From: Chloroflexota bacterium
GTDB lineage: Bacteria; Chloroflexota; Dehalococcoidia; JACQGW01
Direction: 5' to 3'
NCBI GenBank assembly: GCA_016199325.1
Contig: JACQGW010000161.1
Span: 1 to 20,475, forward strand
Length of the DNA: 20,475 nucleotides
Part shown: one piece after another, positions 1 through 5,906 of the stretch
Layout: each line of letters opens with the position of its first letter
Position numbering within the stretch: the stretch's first letter is position 1
Program-made: the position numbers and the translations under genes
Notes under the pieces: generated by a model
Told to the model about the DNA's origin: nothing
Seen by the model: only the letters and a program-made list of their open reading frames with translations
Databases searched by the model: none

Positions 1-76
1 CAGGGGCCGGAACCGGAGGCCAGGCAGGGTCACGTCTCTTGCCCTCGTCCCCGGTTCGGTGTTCCTGCTCACCGCT

Positions 77-1033
77 TCAGTTGAGACGGAAGCTCTGGCC
101 GATTCGCTCGAAGATGGCGGCGTAGGATTCCGCCTGGCCTGGCGTCGTCAGCAGCGTCAGGACGTAGCCCTTCTCCCCCTTGACCATCAGGTACTGGGTG
201 ATGACGACGGGCCTGACCTGGCCGGTGGCCGTCGTCGCGTTCAGCCGATAGCGGAGCTCCGCCGCTTCGCCGGCCGGTAGTGCCACGCGCCGAACGGCAA
301 CCGGCTTGACGATCTCCGGCATGCTCTCCAGAAGCCCCACGCCGACCTGCTCGAAGAAGTCCAGCGGTGTCTCGGCGCCGAAGGGGATTGGGATGACGTT
401 GGCTTGGGCGAAGCCGTCCGACGCCAACTGATAGCCGAAGAACCGGATGGTGAAGCCGCCGAGGGTACGGGCCTGGTCCTCCAGCAGGTCCGCCACGTCC
501 GGATTCTGGCTGCGGACGGCGGCGAAGGCGGTGCCGAGCGTTTCCCGATCCAGGTCGATCTGTTGCCAGGCGGCCGGCAGGGCGAGGGCGAACCCATCGC
601 TCCGCTTCTCGTAGAGCGTCCAGCCGCTCGCGGCCGGCGGCGCCGTGGGCGATCTGGACGCCGGCGCCGCCGTCGGCGGGGTGAGCGTCGCCGGCGCGGG
701 CAGTGGGGTCGGCGTCGAGGTCGGCGGCTCGCGGGTCGGCGTGGCCGTCGGCGGAACCGGCGTGAACGTGGCCGTCGGCGGAACCGGCGTGAACGTGGCC
801 GTCGGCGGGACCGGACTGAGCGTCGGCGTCGGCGCCACCGAAGCGGACGTGGCCGTCGGCGGCACGGATGCGACGGCAACCACCGGCATGACGGCTGTCG
901 CCGTAGCTGCTGGCGCGGTAGCCGCCGACGACGCTCGATCGGGCTCAGCCTGCGCTCCCAGCCAGCTACAGCCAGCCAGTAGGAGGAGCGCCAGCACGAC
1001 GCCGGACCACGGCAACCATGGGCAACGGGCCAT
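77..1033 (-). CDS. Lipoprotein with Pro/Thr-rich linker and PsbP/DcrB-like C-terminal domain
   Basis: About 318 aa. The start chosen is the ATG at 1033, because it places a clean lipoprotein signal peptide at the N-terminus (MARCPWLPWSGVVLALLLLAGC, lipobox LLAGC); the same frame is open further upstream to 1195 but that part is Arg-rich and crosses the promoter. A purine-rich stretch (AAGGAAG) lies about 15 nt upstream, so the RBS is weak. After the lipid-anchored Cys come about 100 residues of Ala/Pro/Thr linker containing tandem PPTATFTPV-type repeats, then a globular C-terminal domain of about 180 aa (starting near SGWTLYEKRSDGFALALP) with the pattern of PsbP/DcrB-type or LpqN-like secreted proteins. 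It should be anchored outside the cytoplasmic membrane. Function is unknown. It is divergent from the LppX-like gene and has its own promoter at 1103-1132. Confidence 0.85.
   Translation of the reverse strand: MARCPWLPWSGVVLALLLLAGCSWLGAQAEPDRASSAATAPAATATAVMPVVAVASVPPTATSASVAPTPTLSPVPPTATFTPVPPTATFTPVPPTATPTREPPTSTPTPLPAPATLTPPTAAPASRSPTAPPAASGWTLYEKRSDGFALALPAAWQQIDLDRETLGTAFAAVRSQNPDVADLLEDQARTLGGFTIRFFGYQLASDGFAQANVIPIPFGAETPLDFFEQVGVGLLESMPEIVKPVAVRRVALPAGEAAELRYRLNATTATGQVRPVVITQYLMVKGEKGYVLTLLTTPGQAESYAAIFERIGQSFRLN
741..821. repeat. 27-bp tandem repeat encoding a PTATFTPVP linker
   Basis: Units of 27 bp start at 741, 768 and 795. The first two are identical and the third is degenerate. 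They lie in frame in the minus-strand lipoprotein and encode the nine-residue Pro/Thr linker repeat. Confidence 0.8.
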
Positions 1034-1102
1034 CGTTCGCTCTCGGTCTTCCTTCGGCCACCCCTCCCCGCGGCGGGAAGCTGGCGACCGAGCGATGGTC
1101 CG

Positions 1103-1132
1103 AGGATACACGAGGGCGGTCGGGCACGTCAA
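1103..1132 (-). promoter_or_regulatory. Predicted sigma70-type promoter of the minus-strand lipoprotein
   Basis: Read on the minus strand: TTGACG (1132-1127), 18-nt spacer, TATCCT (1108-1103). The predicted start near 1096 leaves a leader of about 60 nt before the ATG at 1033. Confidence 0.55.
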
Positions 1133-1150
1133 GCGGGCGGCGTCCGGGCT

Positions 1151-1168
1151 GGCGGCTCTCGAGCCGCC
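1151..1168. promoter_or_regulatory. Inverted repeat between two divergent promoters
   Basis: GGCGGCTC (1151-1158), TC, GAGCCGCC (1161-1168): perfect 8-bp arms. It sits between the minus-strand promoter at 1103-1132 and the plus-strand promoter at 1179-1208, so it could be a shared operator or simply a hairpin. Of the 357-bp gap between 1033 and 1391, the rest holds these two promoters and the pair of 60-bp repeats; I see no gene in it. Confidence 0.35.
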
Positions 1169-1178
1169 CCTACGACGG

Positions 1179-1208
1179 TTGACGCGCCTCTCCACCGGAT
1201 GCTACGCT
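1179..1208 (+). promoter_or_regulatory. Predicted promoter of the LppX-like lipoprotein/MFS unit
   Basis: TTGACG (1179-1184), 18-nt spacer, TACGCT (1203-1208). The -35 is good and the -10 is moderate. The leader to the ATG at 1391 would be about 175 nt and contains the two 60-bp repeats. Confidence 0.4.
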
Positions 1209-1245
1209 ACACCAGACCGAGACCGGTTTGCGCAGGGATCGACCA

Positions 1246-1389
1246 GGCGAACAACCCGCGTTCCTGGCGTCTTCCTTGGCGATCCTGGCGTCCTGGCGGT
1301 TCACCCTCGTGCTGGAGGACCGAGATGCTGGCGAACAACCTGCGTTCCTGGCGTCTTCGTTGGCGATCTTGGCGTGTTGGCCGATCACT
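1246..1389. repeat. Two 60-bp direct repeat copies of a dispersed CGCCAAGA-type element
   Basis: Copy 1 (1246-1305) and copy 2 (1330-1389) align over 60 bp with few mismatches, offset by 84 bp. Internally each is built from short units that read as CGCCAAGA/CGCCAGGA on the minus strand. The same core (ACGCCAAGATCGCCAA) recurs on the plus strand near 3711-3727. The repeats end just before the ATG at 1391. Confidence 0.75.
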
Positions 1390-1390
1390 G

Positions 1391-1471
1391 ATGCTGGTGC
1401 TGCGGGTCGGGCTGATCATCTCCCTGTTCCTGCTCCTCGGGGCGGGTAGCTTCGGCTGTTCGCTGCTCTAA
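1391..1471 (+). pseudogene. Signal-peptide fragment of the LppX/LprAFG lipoprotein, ended by an in-frame TAA
   Basis: The ATG at 1391 opens a typical lipoprotein signal peptide (MLVLRVGLIISLFLLLGAG) followed by the cleavage region GAGSFGC and then SLL. TAA at 1469-1471 stops it only three codons after the lipobox Cys. The same frame continues without another stop as APPREPTGPEIVQRSAAE into the ATG at 1526, which starts the remainder of the lipoprotein domain. Together 1391-2095 reads as one lipoprotein of about 234 codons with a single nonsense codon. It could be a true inactivating mutation, a sequencing or assembly error, or a case of reinitiation, in which the second product would lack export. 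Confidence 0.7.
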
Positions 1472-1525
1472 GCGCCACCGCGGGAGCCGACCGGCCCCGA
1501 GATCGTCCAGCGATCGGCGGCCGAG

Positions 1526-2095
1526 ATGGAGAAGCTGCGCTCGTTCCACTTCCGGCTGGAGGTCGCCAACGGCGTCATGCCGCTTGGCGCCGGCTTCGTC
1601 GCGACCTCCGTGGAAGGCGACGCCGCCGCACCGGACCGCCTGAAGATGACCGTCAAGGCGCGGCTGGCGAACACCCCGGTCGAGCTCCAGGTCATCGCCA
1701 TCGGGTCGAGGCGCTACCTGACGAACCCCCTGACGCGCCGCTGGCAGGACGTCTCCGGCAACCTGGTCACCCCGGCGCTCCTCGATCCCGAGCGCGGGAT
1801 CGGCGGCGTCCTGCGCCGCTTGGAGAACCCCGAGCGCCTGGGGCGCGAGAGCCTGGAGGGCGTCGAGACCTGGCGCCTGCGCGGGGCTGTGCCGGCCGCC
1901 GTCCTCGTCGGGATGGTCGGCGGCCAGGCGGCCGGAGCCGAGCCCATCGGCCTGGAAGTGTGGGTCGGCGCCGGCGACTGGCTGGTGCGCCAGGTGAAGC
2001 TTGCGGGCGCCGTCACCCAGGGCGAAGCCCCGCAAATGGAGCGCACCCTCAAGCTGTCGAGCTTCAACCAATCCGTCTCGATCGACGCCCCATAA
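1526..2095 (+). CDS. LppX/LprAFG-family lipoprotein domain (mature part, separated from its signal peptide)
   Basis: 189 aa from the ATG at 1526. The sequence (MEKLRSFHFRLEVANG, then alternating beta-type segments such as DRLKMTVKARL, SRRYLTN and TWRLRGAV) fits the LppX_LprAFG fold: mycobacterial-type lipoproteins that hold acylated lipids in a hydrophobic half-barrel. No signal peptide is present in this ORF; it lies in the preceding frame-matched fragment at 1391-1471, beyond a TAA. No convincing RBS precedes 1526, so this start is an ORF boundary rather than a likely native start. The next gene, a DHA2 MFS exporter, follows directly; in mycobacteria LprG and the MFS protein P55 form an operon for lipid transfer, so a related role is a reasonable inference. 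Confidence 0.75.
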   Translation: MEKLRSFHFRLEVANGVMPLGAGFVATSVEGDAAAPDRLKMTVKARLANTPVELQVIAIGSRRYLTNPLTRRWQDVSGNLVTPALLDPERGIGGVLRRLENPERLGRESLEGVETWRLRGAVPAAVLVGMVGGQAAGAEPIGLEVWVGAGDWLVRQVKLAGAVTQGEAPQMERTLKLSSFNQSVSIDAP

Positions 2096-2100
2096 CGGAT

Positions 2101-2161
2101 GGTTTCTGGTTACTGGTTACTGGTTACGAAGGGGACAACCAGAAACCAGAAACCAGAAACC
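2101..2161. repeat. Inverted repeat of tandem GGTTTCT/AGAAACC units at the MFS gene start
   Basis: The left arm 2101-2125 is a run of GGTTWCT units. The right arm 2137-2161 is a run of CCAGAAA units. The arms are 25 bp each with only two mismatches, and the loop is 11 nt (2126-2136). A related degenerate element is at 3752-3796. Such elements look intergenic, which suggests that the real MFS start lies after 2161. Confidence 0.8.
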
Positions 2162-2173
2162 CGCAAGGAGCCA

Positions 2174-3682
2174 TTGCTGCGCACGCTGGTCGCGGAGCGC
2201 CGTCCTGGACCGACGGTCGGGCTTGTTGCCCTCTCGTGCGGCGTCTTTCTGGGCGCCCTCGATCAGACGGTGGTCGCCACGCTCCTGCCATCGATGATCG
2301 TCGATCTGGAGATCCCGTTCGGCCGTCTTGGAGACGCGGCCTGGATTGTCACGGGCTACCTGCTAGGCTACACGATCGCCATGCCGCTCATCGGCCAACT
2401 GGCCGACCGTCGTGGACGGGTGCGGGTCTACGTTGCCTGCCTGATGCTGTTCGTCGTAGCCTCGGTTGCCTGCGGCGCCGCCCGAAGCCTGGAATGGCTC
2501 ATCGTGGCCCGCATGGTCCAGGCGATCGGCGGTGGGGCGCTGCTGCCGGTAGCCCTCGCAGTCTCCGACGACCGGGCAGGCCCGGGCCGGCGGAGCGTCG
2601 CGCTGGGGATGGTCGGAGCGGTGGCCGAGGCCGGCGGGGTCCTCGGGCCGCTCTACGGCGCCGCGTTCCTCCAGTGGGGCTCATGGCGCTGGGTGTTCTA
2701 CCTGAACGTGCCGATCGGGCTTGCCATCGCCGCGTTCGCGCTCTGGAGCGACGACGAGCAGCCGGTCAGACCTGCCGGGGCGCTGGACGTCTCGGGCGGC
2801 GTGCTGCTGGGGGCGGCGCTCGGCCTGGTCACCTTTGGCCTCTCCCAGGAGCAGACGGCGGAGCGATCGCCGCTCGCGGCCGGAGCCCTCGTCCTGGCGG
2901 GGGTCGGCCTGCTGGCGGCGTTCGTGGCCGCGGAGCGCGCTGCCCAGTCGCGGGGCGCAGCTCCGCTCATCGATCTGGGGCTCTTTCGCCGGCCACCCTT
3001 TGCCGCGGCGAACCTCGTACACGTCCTCGTCGGGATGGGGCTCATCGTTGCGATGGTCGACCTCCCACTCTGGTCGGCGACCGTCTTGCAGCGGCCGCCG
3101 ACCGAGGGCGGACTGCTCCTCTTGCGGCTGACGATGCTGATCCCGGTCGGCGCGGTCGTCGGCGGCTGGGGAACCCGCCTCCTCGGAGCCCGGTTCGTGA
3201 CGGTCGCCGGCCTCCTCGCCTGCGCGGCGAGCTTCCTGCTGCTGTCCCGGTGGCCCGCGACGGCGCACGACGGGAGCATGACCTGGGACCTTGCCCTGGG
3301 TGGGCTGGGCTTCGGCCTCTTGCTGGCGCCGATCACGACGACGGCCATCGCCTGGGCCGGGCCAGGTCGAGGCGCCGTTGCCGCCTCACTGGTCACGCTG
3401 ATGCGGATGGTCGGGATGACGGTGGGGCTGAGCGCCCTGACATCGTACGGCCTGGGGCGGTTCAACGGCCTCGTCCGTGACCTCCCGCTGCCGCTGCCGC
3501 TCCCGGGCGAGGCCGCCGAAGCGCTGGCCCTGCGCCAATCCGAATACACCCAGGAGATCCTCGGAGCGACCGTCACCGTCTTTCACGAGATCTTCCTGGC
3601 CGCAGCCGTCCTGAGCCTCGCGGCCATCATCCCGGCGCTGCTCTTGCGCCTGCCACGCCAGCGTAGCTCAGGAGACAGGTGA
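2174..3682 (+). CDS. MFS transporter, DHA2 (EmrB/QacA, P55-like) 14-TM family
   Basis: About 502 aa from the TTG at 2174, which has AAGGAG at 2165-2170 (short spacing; CTG at 2177 is also possible). An ATG at 2099 in the same frame would add 25 residues encoded by the inverted repeat and has no RBS, so I prefer the later start. DHA2 hallmarks: GALDQTVVATLLPSM in TM1, LADRRGRVRVY (motif A), ARMVQAIGGGALLPVAL (TM4), and a motif-C-like stretch ending GSWRWVFYLNVPIG. Hydrophobic segments are enough for 14 TMs. The late segment LMRMVGMTVGLSALTSYGL resembles the P55 (Rv1410c) subfamily as I remember it. It is a proton-linked exporter in the cytoplasmic membrane; the substrate may be lipid or drug. 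It lies directly behind the LppX/LprAFG lipoprotein gene and is probably co-transcribed with it. Confidence 0.9.
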   Translation: MLRTLVAERRPGPTVGLVALSCGVFLGALDQTVVATLLPSMIVDLEIPFGRLGDAAWIVTGYLLGYTIAMPLIGQLADRRGRVRVYVACLMLFVVASVACGAARSLEWLIVARMVQAIGGGALLPVALAVSDDRAGPGRRSVALGMVGAVAEAGGVLGPLYGAAFLQWGSWRWVFYLNVPIGLAIAAFALWSDDEQPVRPAGALDVSGGVLLGAALGLVTFGLSQEQTAERSPLAAGALVLAGVGLLAAFVAAERAAQSRGAAPLIDLGLFRRPPFAAANLVHVLVGMGLIVAMVDLPLWSATVLQRPPTEGGLLLLRLTMLIPVGAVVGGWGTRLLGARFVTVAGLLACAASFLLLSRWPATAHDGSMTWDLALGGLGFGLLLAPITTTAIAWAGPGRGAVAASLVTLMRMVGMTVGLSALTSYGLGRFNGLVRDLPLPLPLPGEAAEALALRQSEYTQEILGATVTVFHEIFLAAAVLSLAAIIPALLLRLPRQRSSGDR

Positions 3683-3796
3683 ACCGCAAAGGAGACAGGT
3701 GAACCGCCAAGACGCCAAGATCGCCAAGAAGAGGCGGTTCCGGACTTTGCGATTCCTGGTTGCCTCCTTCCATACCAGAAACCCGAAACCGGAACC
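3671..3796. repeat. Repeat-filled convergent intergenic region
   Basis: GGAGACAGGTGAACCGC occurs twice (3671-3687 and 3691-3707); the first copy contains the TGA of the MFS gene. It is followed by CGCCAAGA-type tandem units (3706-3728). GAACCGCC at 3701-3708 pairs with GGCGGTTC at 3733-3740, and GGTTCCGG at 3736-3743 pairs with CCGGAACC at 3789-3796. A degenerate copy of the CCAGAAACC element is at 3774-3784. Any of these hairpins could end transcription of the two converging genes, but none has a clear T tract. Confidence 0.65.
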
Positions 3797-3799
3797 CGT

Positions 3800-4399
3800 T
3801 CAGAGCCCGAGGCTGCTCATCTGAACGATGCGGATCTGGCCGTCGACGCGGTCAATGGTGAAGGTTGCGCGGCCGGAGAAGGTCTGGCCGGGGACGACGA
3901 CGGGGCCGATCTTACCGCTCACGTCGGTGCTGAAGTCGGCGTCGACGTTCGCTGGCTTTCCGATGGCCGGCGGAACTGCCAGATTCAGGCGTGTCGTCTG
4001 GATGACCAGATCGACGCCCCGTGCCTCCGCCTCCGCCTCGACCCGGCCGATGATCTGATCGGTGGTCTCCCTGGCCTGGCCGGCGGTCAGGCGGCGGGCG
4101 CTTTGAAAGTCCTTGGCATCGAGCGCGGCGAAAAAGGCCCGGACGACCTGCTGGGCCTCGTCCTGTGAGACGCCGGTTGCGGCGGCAGCCGGCCCGGCGG
4201 GGGCCGTAGGCGCCTCGGGTGGGGGCAGCATCAGCTTCGGCACGGGCGTCGTGGCGCCGGCGACCGTCGCCGCCCTTGCGGGAGCGGTCGGCAGCGATCG
4301 ATCCGGTCGCGGCTGCGACGTAAGTTCTAGCGCCGCCGACCCGACGAGGACGAGCGCCAGCCCCAGAGCGAGCACGAGGGCTATCCATTTGAGACTCAT
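3800..4399 (-). CDS. Membrane-anchored protein with NTF2-like/DUF4878-type domain
   Basis: 199 aa from the ATG at 4399, with AGGAG six nt upstream. Residues 1-25 form a single N-terminal membrane anchor or uncleaved signal (SLKWIALVLALGLALVLVGS). An Ala/Pro/Thr linker follows (about 28-75). The C-terminal domain begins VSQDEAQQVVRAFFAALDAK; the pattern of a helix followed by DFQSARRL, then a strand-rich part ending in FTIDRVDGQIRIVQM, is that of NTF2-like or DUF4878-type extracytoplasmic domains. It should face outward. No catalytic residues can be assigned. A hairpin with a short T run lies in its leader (4417-4443). Function unknown. Confidence 0.8.
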   Translation of the reverse strand: MSLKWIALVLALGLALVLVGSAALELTSQPRPDRSLPTAPARAATVAGATTPVPKLMLPPPEAPTAPAGPAAAATGVSQDEAQQVVRAFFAALDAKDFQSARRLTAGQARETTDQIIGRVEAEAEARGVDLVIQTTRLNLAVPPAIGKPANVDADFSTDVSGKIGPVVVPGQTFSGRATFTIDRVDGQIRIVQMSSLGL

Positions 4400-4416
4400 T
4401 CTGGCTCCTGAAAACG

Positions 4417-4443
4417 GGTGATCCGCCCTGGCGGCGGATCACC
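4417..4443 (-). promoter_or_regulatory. Leader hairpin directly before the RBS (attenuator-like)
   Basis: GGTGATCCGCC (4417-4427), CTGGC loop, GGCGGATCACC (4433-4443): perfect 11-bp arms. Read on the minus strand the hairpin is followed by CGTTTTC and then the AGGAG of the gene starting at 4399. GC-rich stem plus a short U run resembles an intrinsic terminator placed in a 5' leader. No ligand-binding domain is recognisable. Confidence 0.45.
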
Positions 4444-4470
4444 TTTGATTGTACCGGCAAGCGGAATCCA

Positions 4471-4485
4471 GGCACAACCTGTGCC
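4471..4485. promoter_or_regulatory. Palindrome abutting the -35 box (candidate operator)
   Basis: GGCACA ACC TGTGCC: perfect 6-bp arms, ending three bases before the -35 of the promoter at 4489. The position fits a regulator-binding site. Confidence 0.4.
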
Positions 4486-4488
4486 GAG

Positions 4489-4517
4489 TTGACGGTTCGA
4501 GCGCATCGCGGTAGACT
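4489..4517 (+). promoter_or_regulatory. Predicted sigma70-type promoter of the Fsr-like gene
   Basis: TTGACG (4489-4494), 17-nt spacer, TAGACT (4512-4517). The predicted start near 4524 gives a leader of about 87 nt before the ATG at 4611. Confidence 0.6.
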
Positions 4518-4540
4518 GACCGGGCATTCTCAGGCTTCCT

Positions 4541-4580
4541 GGTGCGTTCGGCAAGTCCGTGAGTCCTTGCGGAATGCACC
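4541..4580 (+). promoter_or_regulatory. Long hairpin in the leader of the Fsr-like gene
   Basis: Arms 4541-4555 and 4566-4580 (15 nt each) pair with one G-U wobble and one mismatch around a 10-nt loop. The hairpin lies wholly in the predicted 5' leader, about 20 nt before the AGAGGA RBS. It could be a protein-binding or RNA-regulatory element; no known riboswitch class is recognised. Confidence 0.5.
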
Positions 4581-4610
4581 ACTTCCCAACGTGCGTCAAG
4601 AGGATAGACG

Positions 4611-5828
4611 ATGGCGGTTACGAATCAGCGGGTTGAGCCGTTGGCCCGATCGGGCGATCCGGCGAGCGATGAGTTCGATGCCGGGACGGTCGTGACGATC
4701 TCGGCTGCCCACTTCCTGCATGACACCTACCCGGCGTTTCTCTCTCCGTTGCTCCCGTTGCTCATCGACAAGTTCGGGCTCTCCCTTGCCGCCGCCGGGG
4801 CGCTCGTGACGATCCAGCGATCCTCCTCGATGCTCCAGCCGTTCATCGGCTTCTGGGCCGATCGGACCGACGCGCGCTTCATGGTGATCCTGCCGCCGAC
4901 GCTCTCGGCGCTGGCGCTCAGCTTTCTCGGCCTGGCGCCGAACTACCTTTCCCTCGTCGTGCTGATCGTCATCGGGGGCATCAGCACGGCGATGTTCCAT
5001 CCGGCCGCAGGCGCCATGATCACGCGCGCGAGCGGGAAGACCTGGGGGCGCGGCACGTCGCTCTTCATGACCGGCGGGGAGCTCGGCCGCTCGCTCGGGC
5101 CCATCTTCATCGTCGCCGTCGTCTCGGCGGTGGGGCTGACGCATTCCTACATCGCCGTCGCGCCGGGCCTGCTGGCCTCGCTGGCGGTCCACTGGCGGCT
5201 CGGACGCACGGCGCCGGCTGTGCTCAAGGTCGCGCGGGGGTCGGTCCTCTGGGCGACCATCCAGCAGCAGAAGCGCCCGCTGCTGCTGCTGACCGGCTCG
5301 ACGATCTTTCGGGTGCTGGGGACCGTCAGCTTCACCGTGTTCTACCCGACCTACCTGGTGGGCACCGGCTGGAGCCTGCTTGCGGCAGGCGCCGCGCTCT
5401 CGATCTTCGAGCTGGCCGGCGCCGCCGGCGCCCTCTTCGGCGGGACGATCTCCGACCGATTCGGCCGGCGCCAGATCATCGTCGTCTCCCAGCTCCTGGC
5501 CGTCCCCCTGCTCTATCTGGCCGTCATGACGCCCGGCGGCGCGGTGGGGGTCGTCTTCCTCGTTCTCGCCGGGTTCTTCGCCCTGAGCGTGGCGCCGGTT
5601 CAGCTCGCGCTGATCCAGGAGCTGCTGCCGGAGAATCGGAGCGTCGCCACCGGGATTCTCATCTTCCTCGGCTTCGAGGGAGCGGTGTTCGCCACCGTCG
5701 TGTTCGGCGCCGTCGCCGACCAGGTCGGGCTCCTGCCGACGCTCATCGGCTCCTTCGTCGCCTCGCTGCTGGCGATCCCGTTCACGCTGCTCCTGCCCGA
5801 GACCCGGCGGCATCTTCCCCGGGGCTGA
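4611..5828 (+). CDS. MFS transporter, Fsr (fosmidomycin resistance)-like
   Basis: 405 aa from the ATG at 4611 with AGAGGA upstream. The layout matches the 12-TM Fsr family: TM1 motif ISAAHFLHDTYPAFLSPLLP, SMLQPFIGFWADR, AMFHPAAGAM, then TGGELGRSLGPIF, the mid-protein motif GGTISDRFGRRQIIV, and late IQELLPENRSVATGI. I compared these with the E. coli Fsr sequence from memory and most blocks line up. It should sit in the cytoplasmic membrane as a proton-driven exporter of small molecules; the true substrate is unknown, and many Fsr-like proteins in other phyla have no proven role in fosmidomycin export. It has its own promoter and leader hairpin, and converges on the AioA/IdrA-like gene with a 78-bp gap, so no functional link to that operon can be assumed. 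Confidence 0.9.
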   Translation: MAVTNQRVEPLARSGDPASDEFDAGTVVTISAAHFLHDTYPAFLSPLLPLLIDKFGLSLAAAGALVTIQRSSSMLQPFIGFWADRTDARFMVILPPTLSALALSFLGLAPNYLSLVVLIVIGGISTAMFHPAAGAMITRASGKTWGRGTSLFMTGGELGRSLGPIFIVAVVSAVGLTHSYIAVAPGLLASLAVHWRLGRTAPAVLKVARGSVLWATIQQQKRPLLLLTGSTIFRVLGTVSFTVFYPTYLVGTGWSLLAAGAALSIFELAGAAGALFGGTISDRFGRRQIIVVSQLLAVPLLYLAVMTPGGAVGVVFLVLAGFFALSVAPVQLALIQELLPENRSVATGILIFLGFEGAVFATVVFGAVADQVGLLPTLIGSFVASLLAIPFTLLLPETRRHLPRG

Positions 5829-5906
5829 ACCGCCAGAGCGTCTCGGAGAGCGAGGAGATCGAGCCACATCGACATTGACGCTCAGTTCTCAACTGGACGA
5901 GCACCT

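Noticed and set aside
1034..1195. N-terminal extension of the left-hand lipoprotein
   Set aside because: It would bury the lipoprotein signal peptide 54 residues inside the protein and covers the promoter at 1103-1132.
4596..5867. 423-aa open frame on the minus strand
   Set aside because: Arg/Glu/Asp-rich low-complexity product opposite the Fsr-like gene; a shadow frame typical of high-GC DNA.
5829..5906. Terminator between the Fsr-like and AioA/IdrA-like genes
   Set aside because: Only a 7-bp inverted repeat (5836-5842 and 5877-5883) with a 34-nt loop and no T tract.
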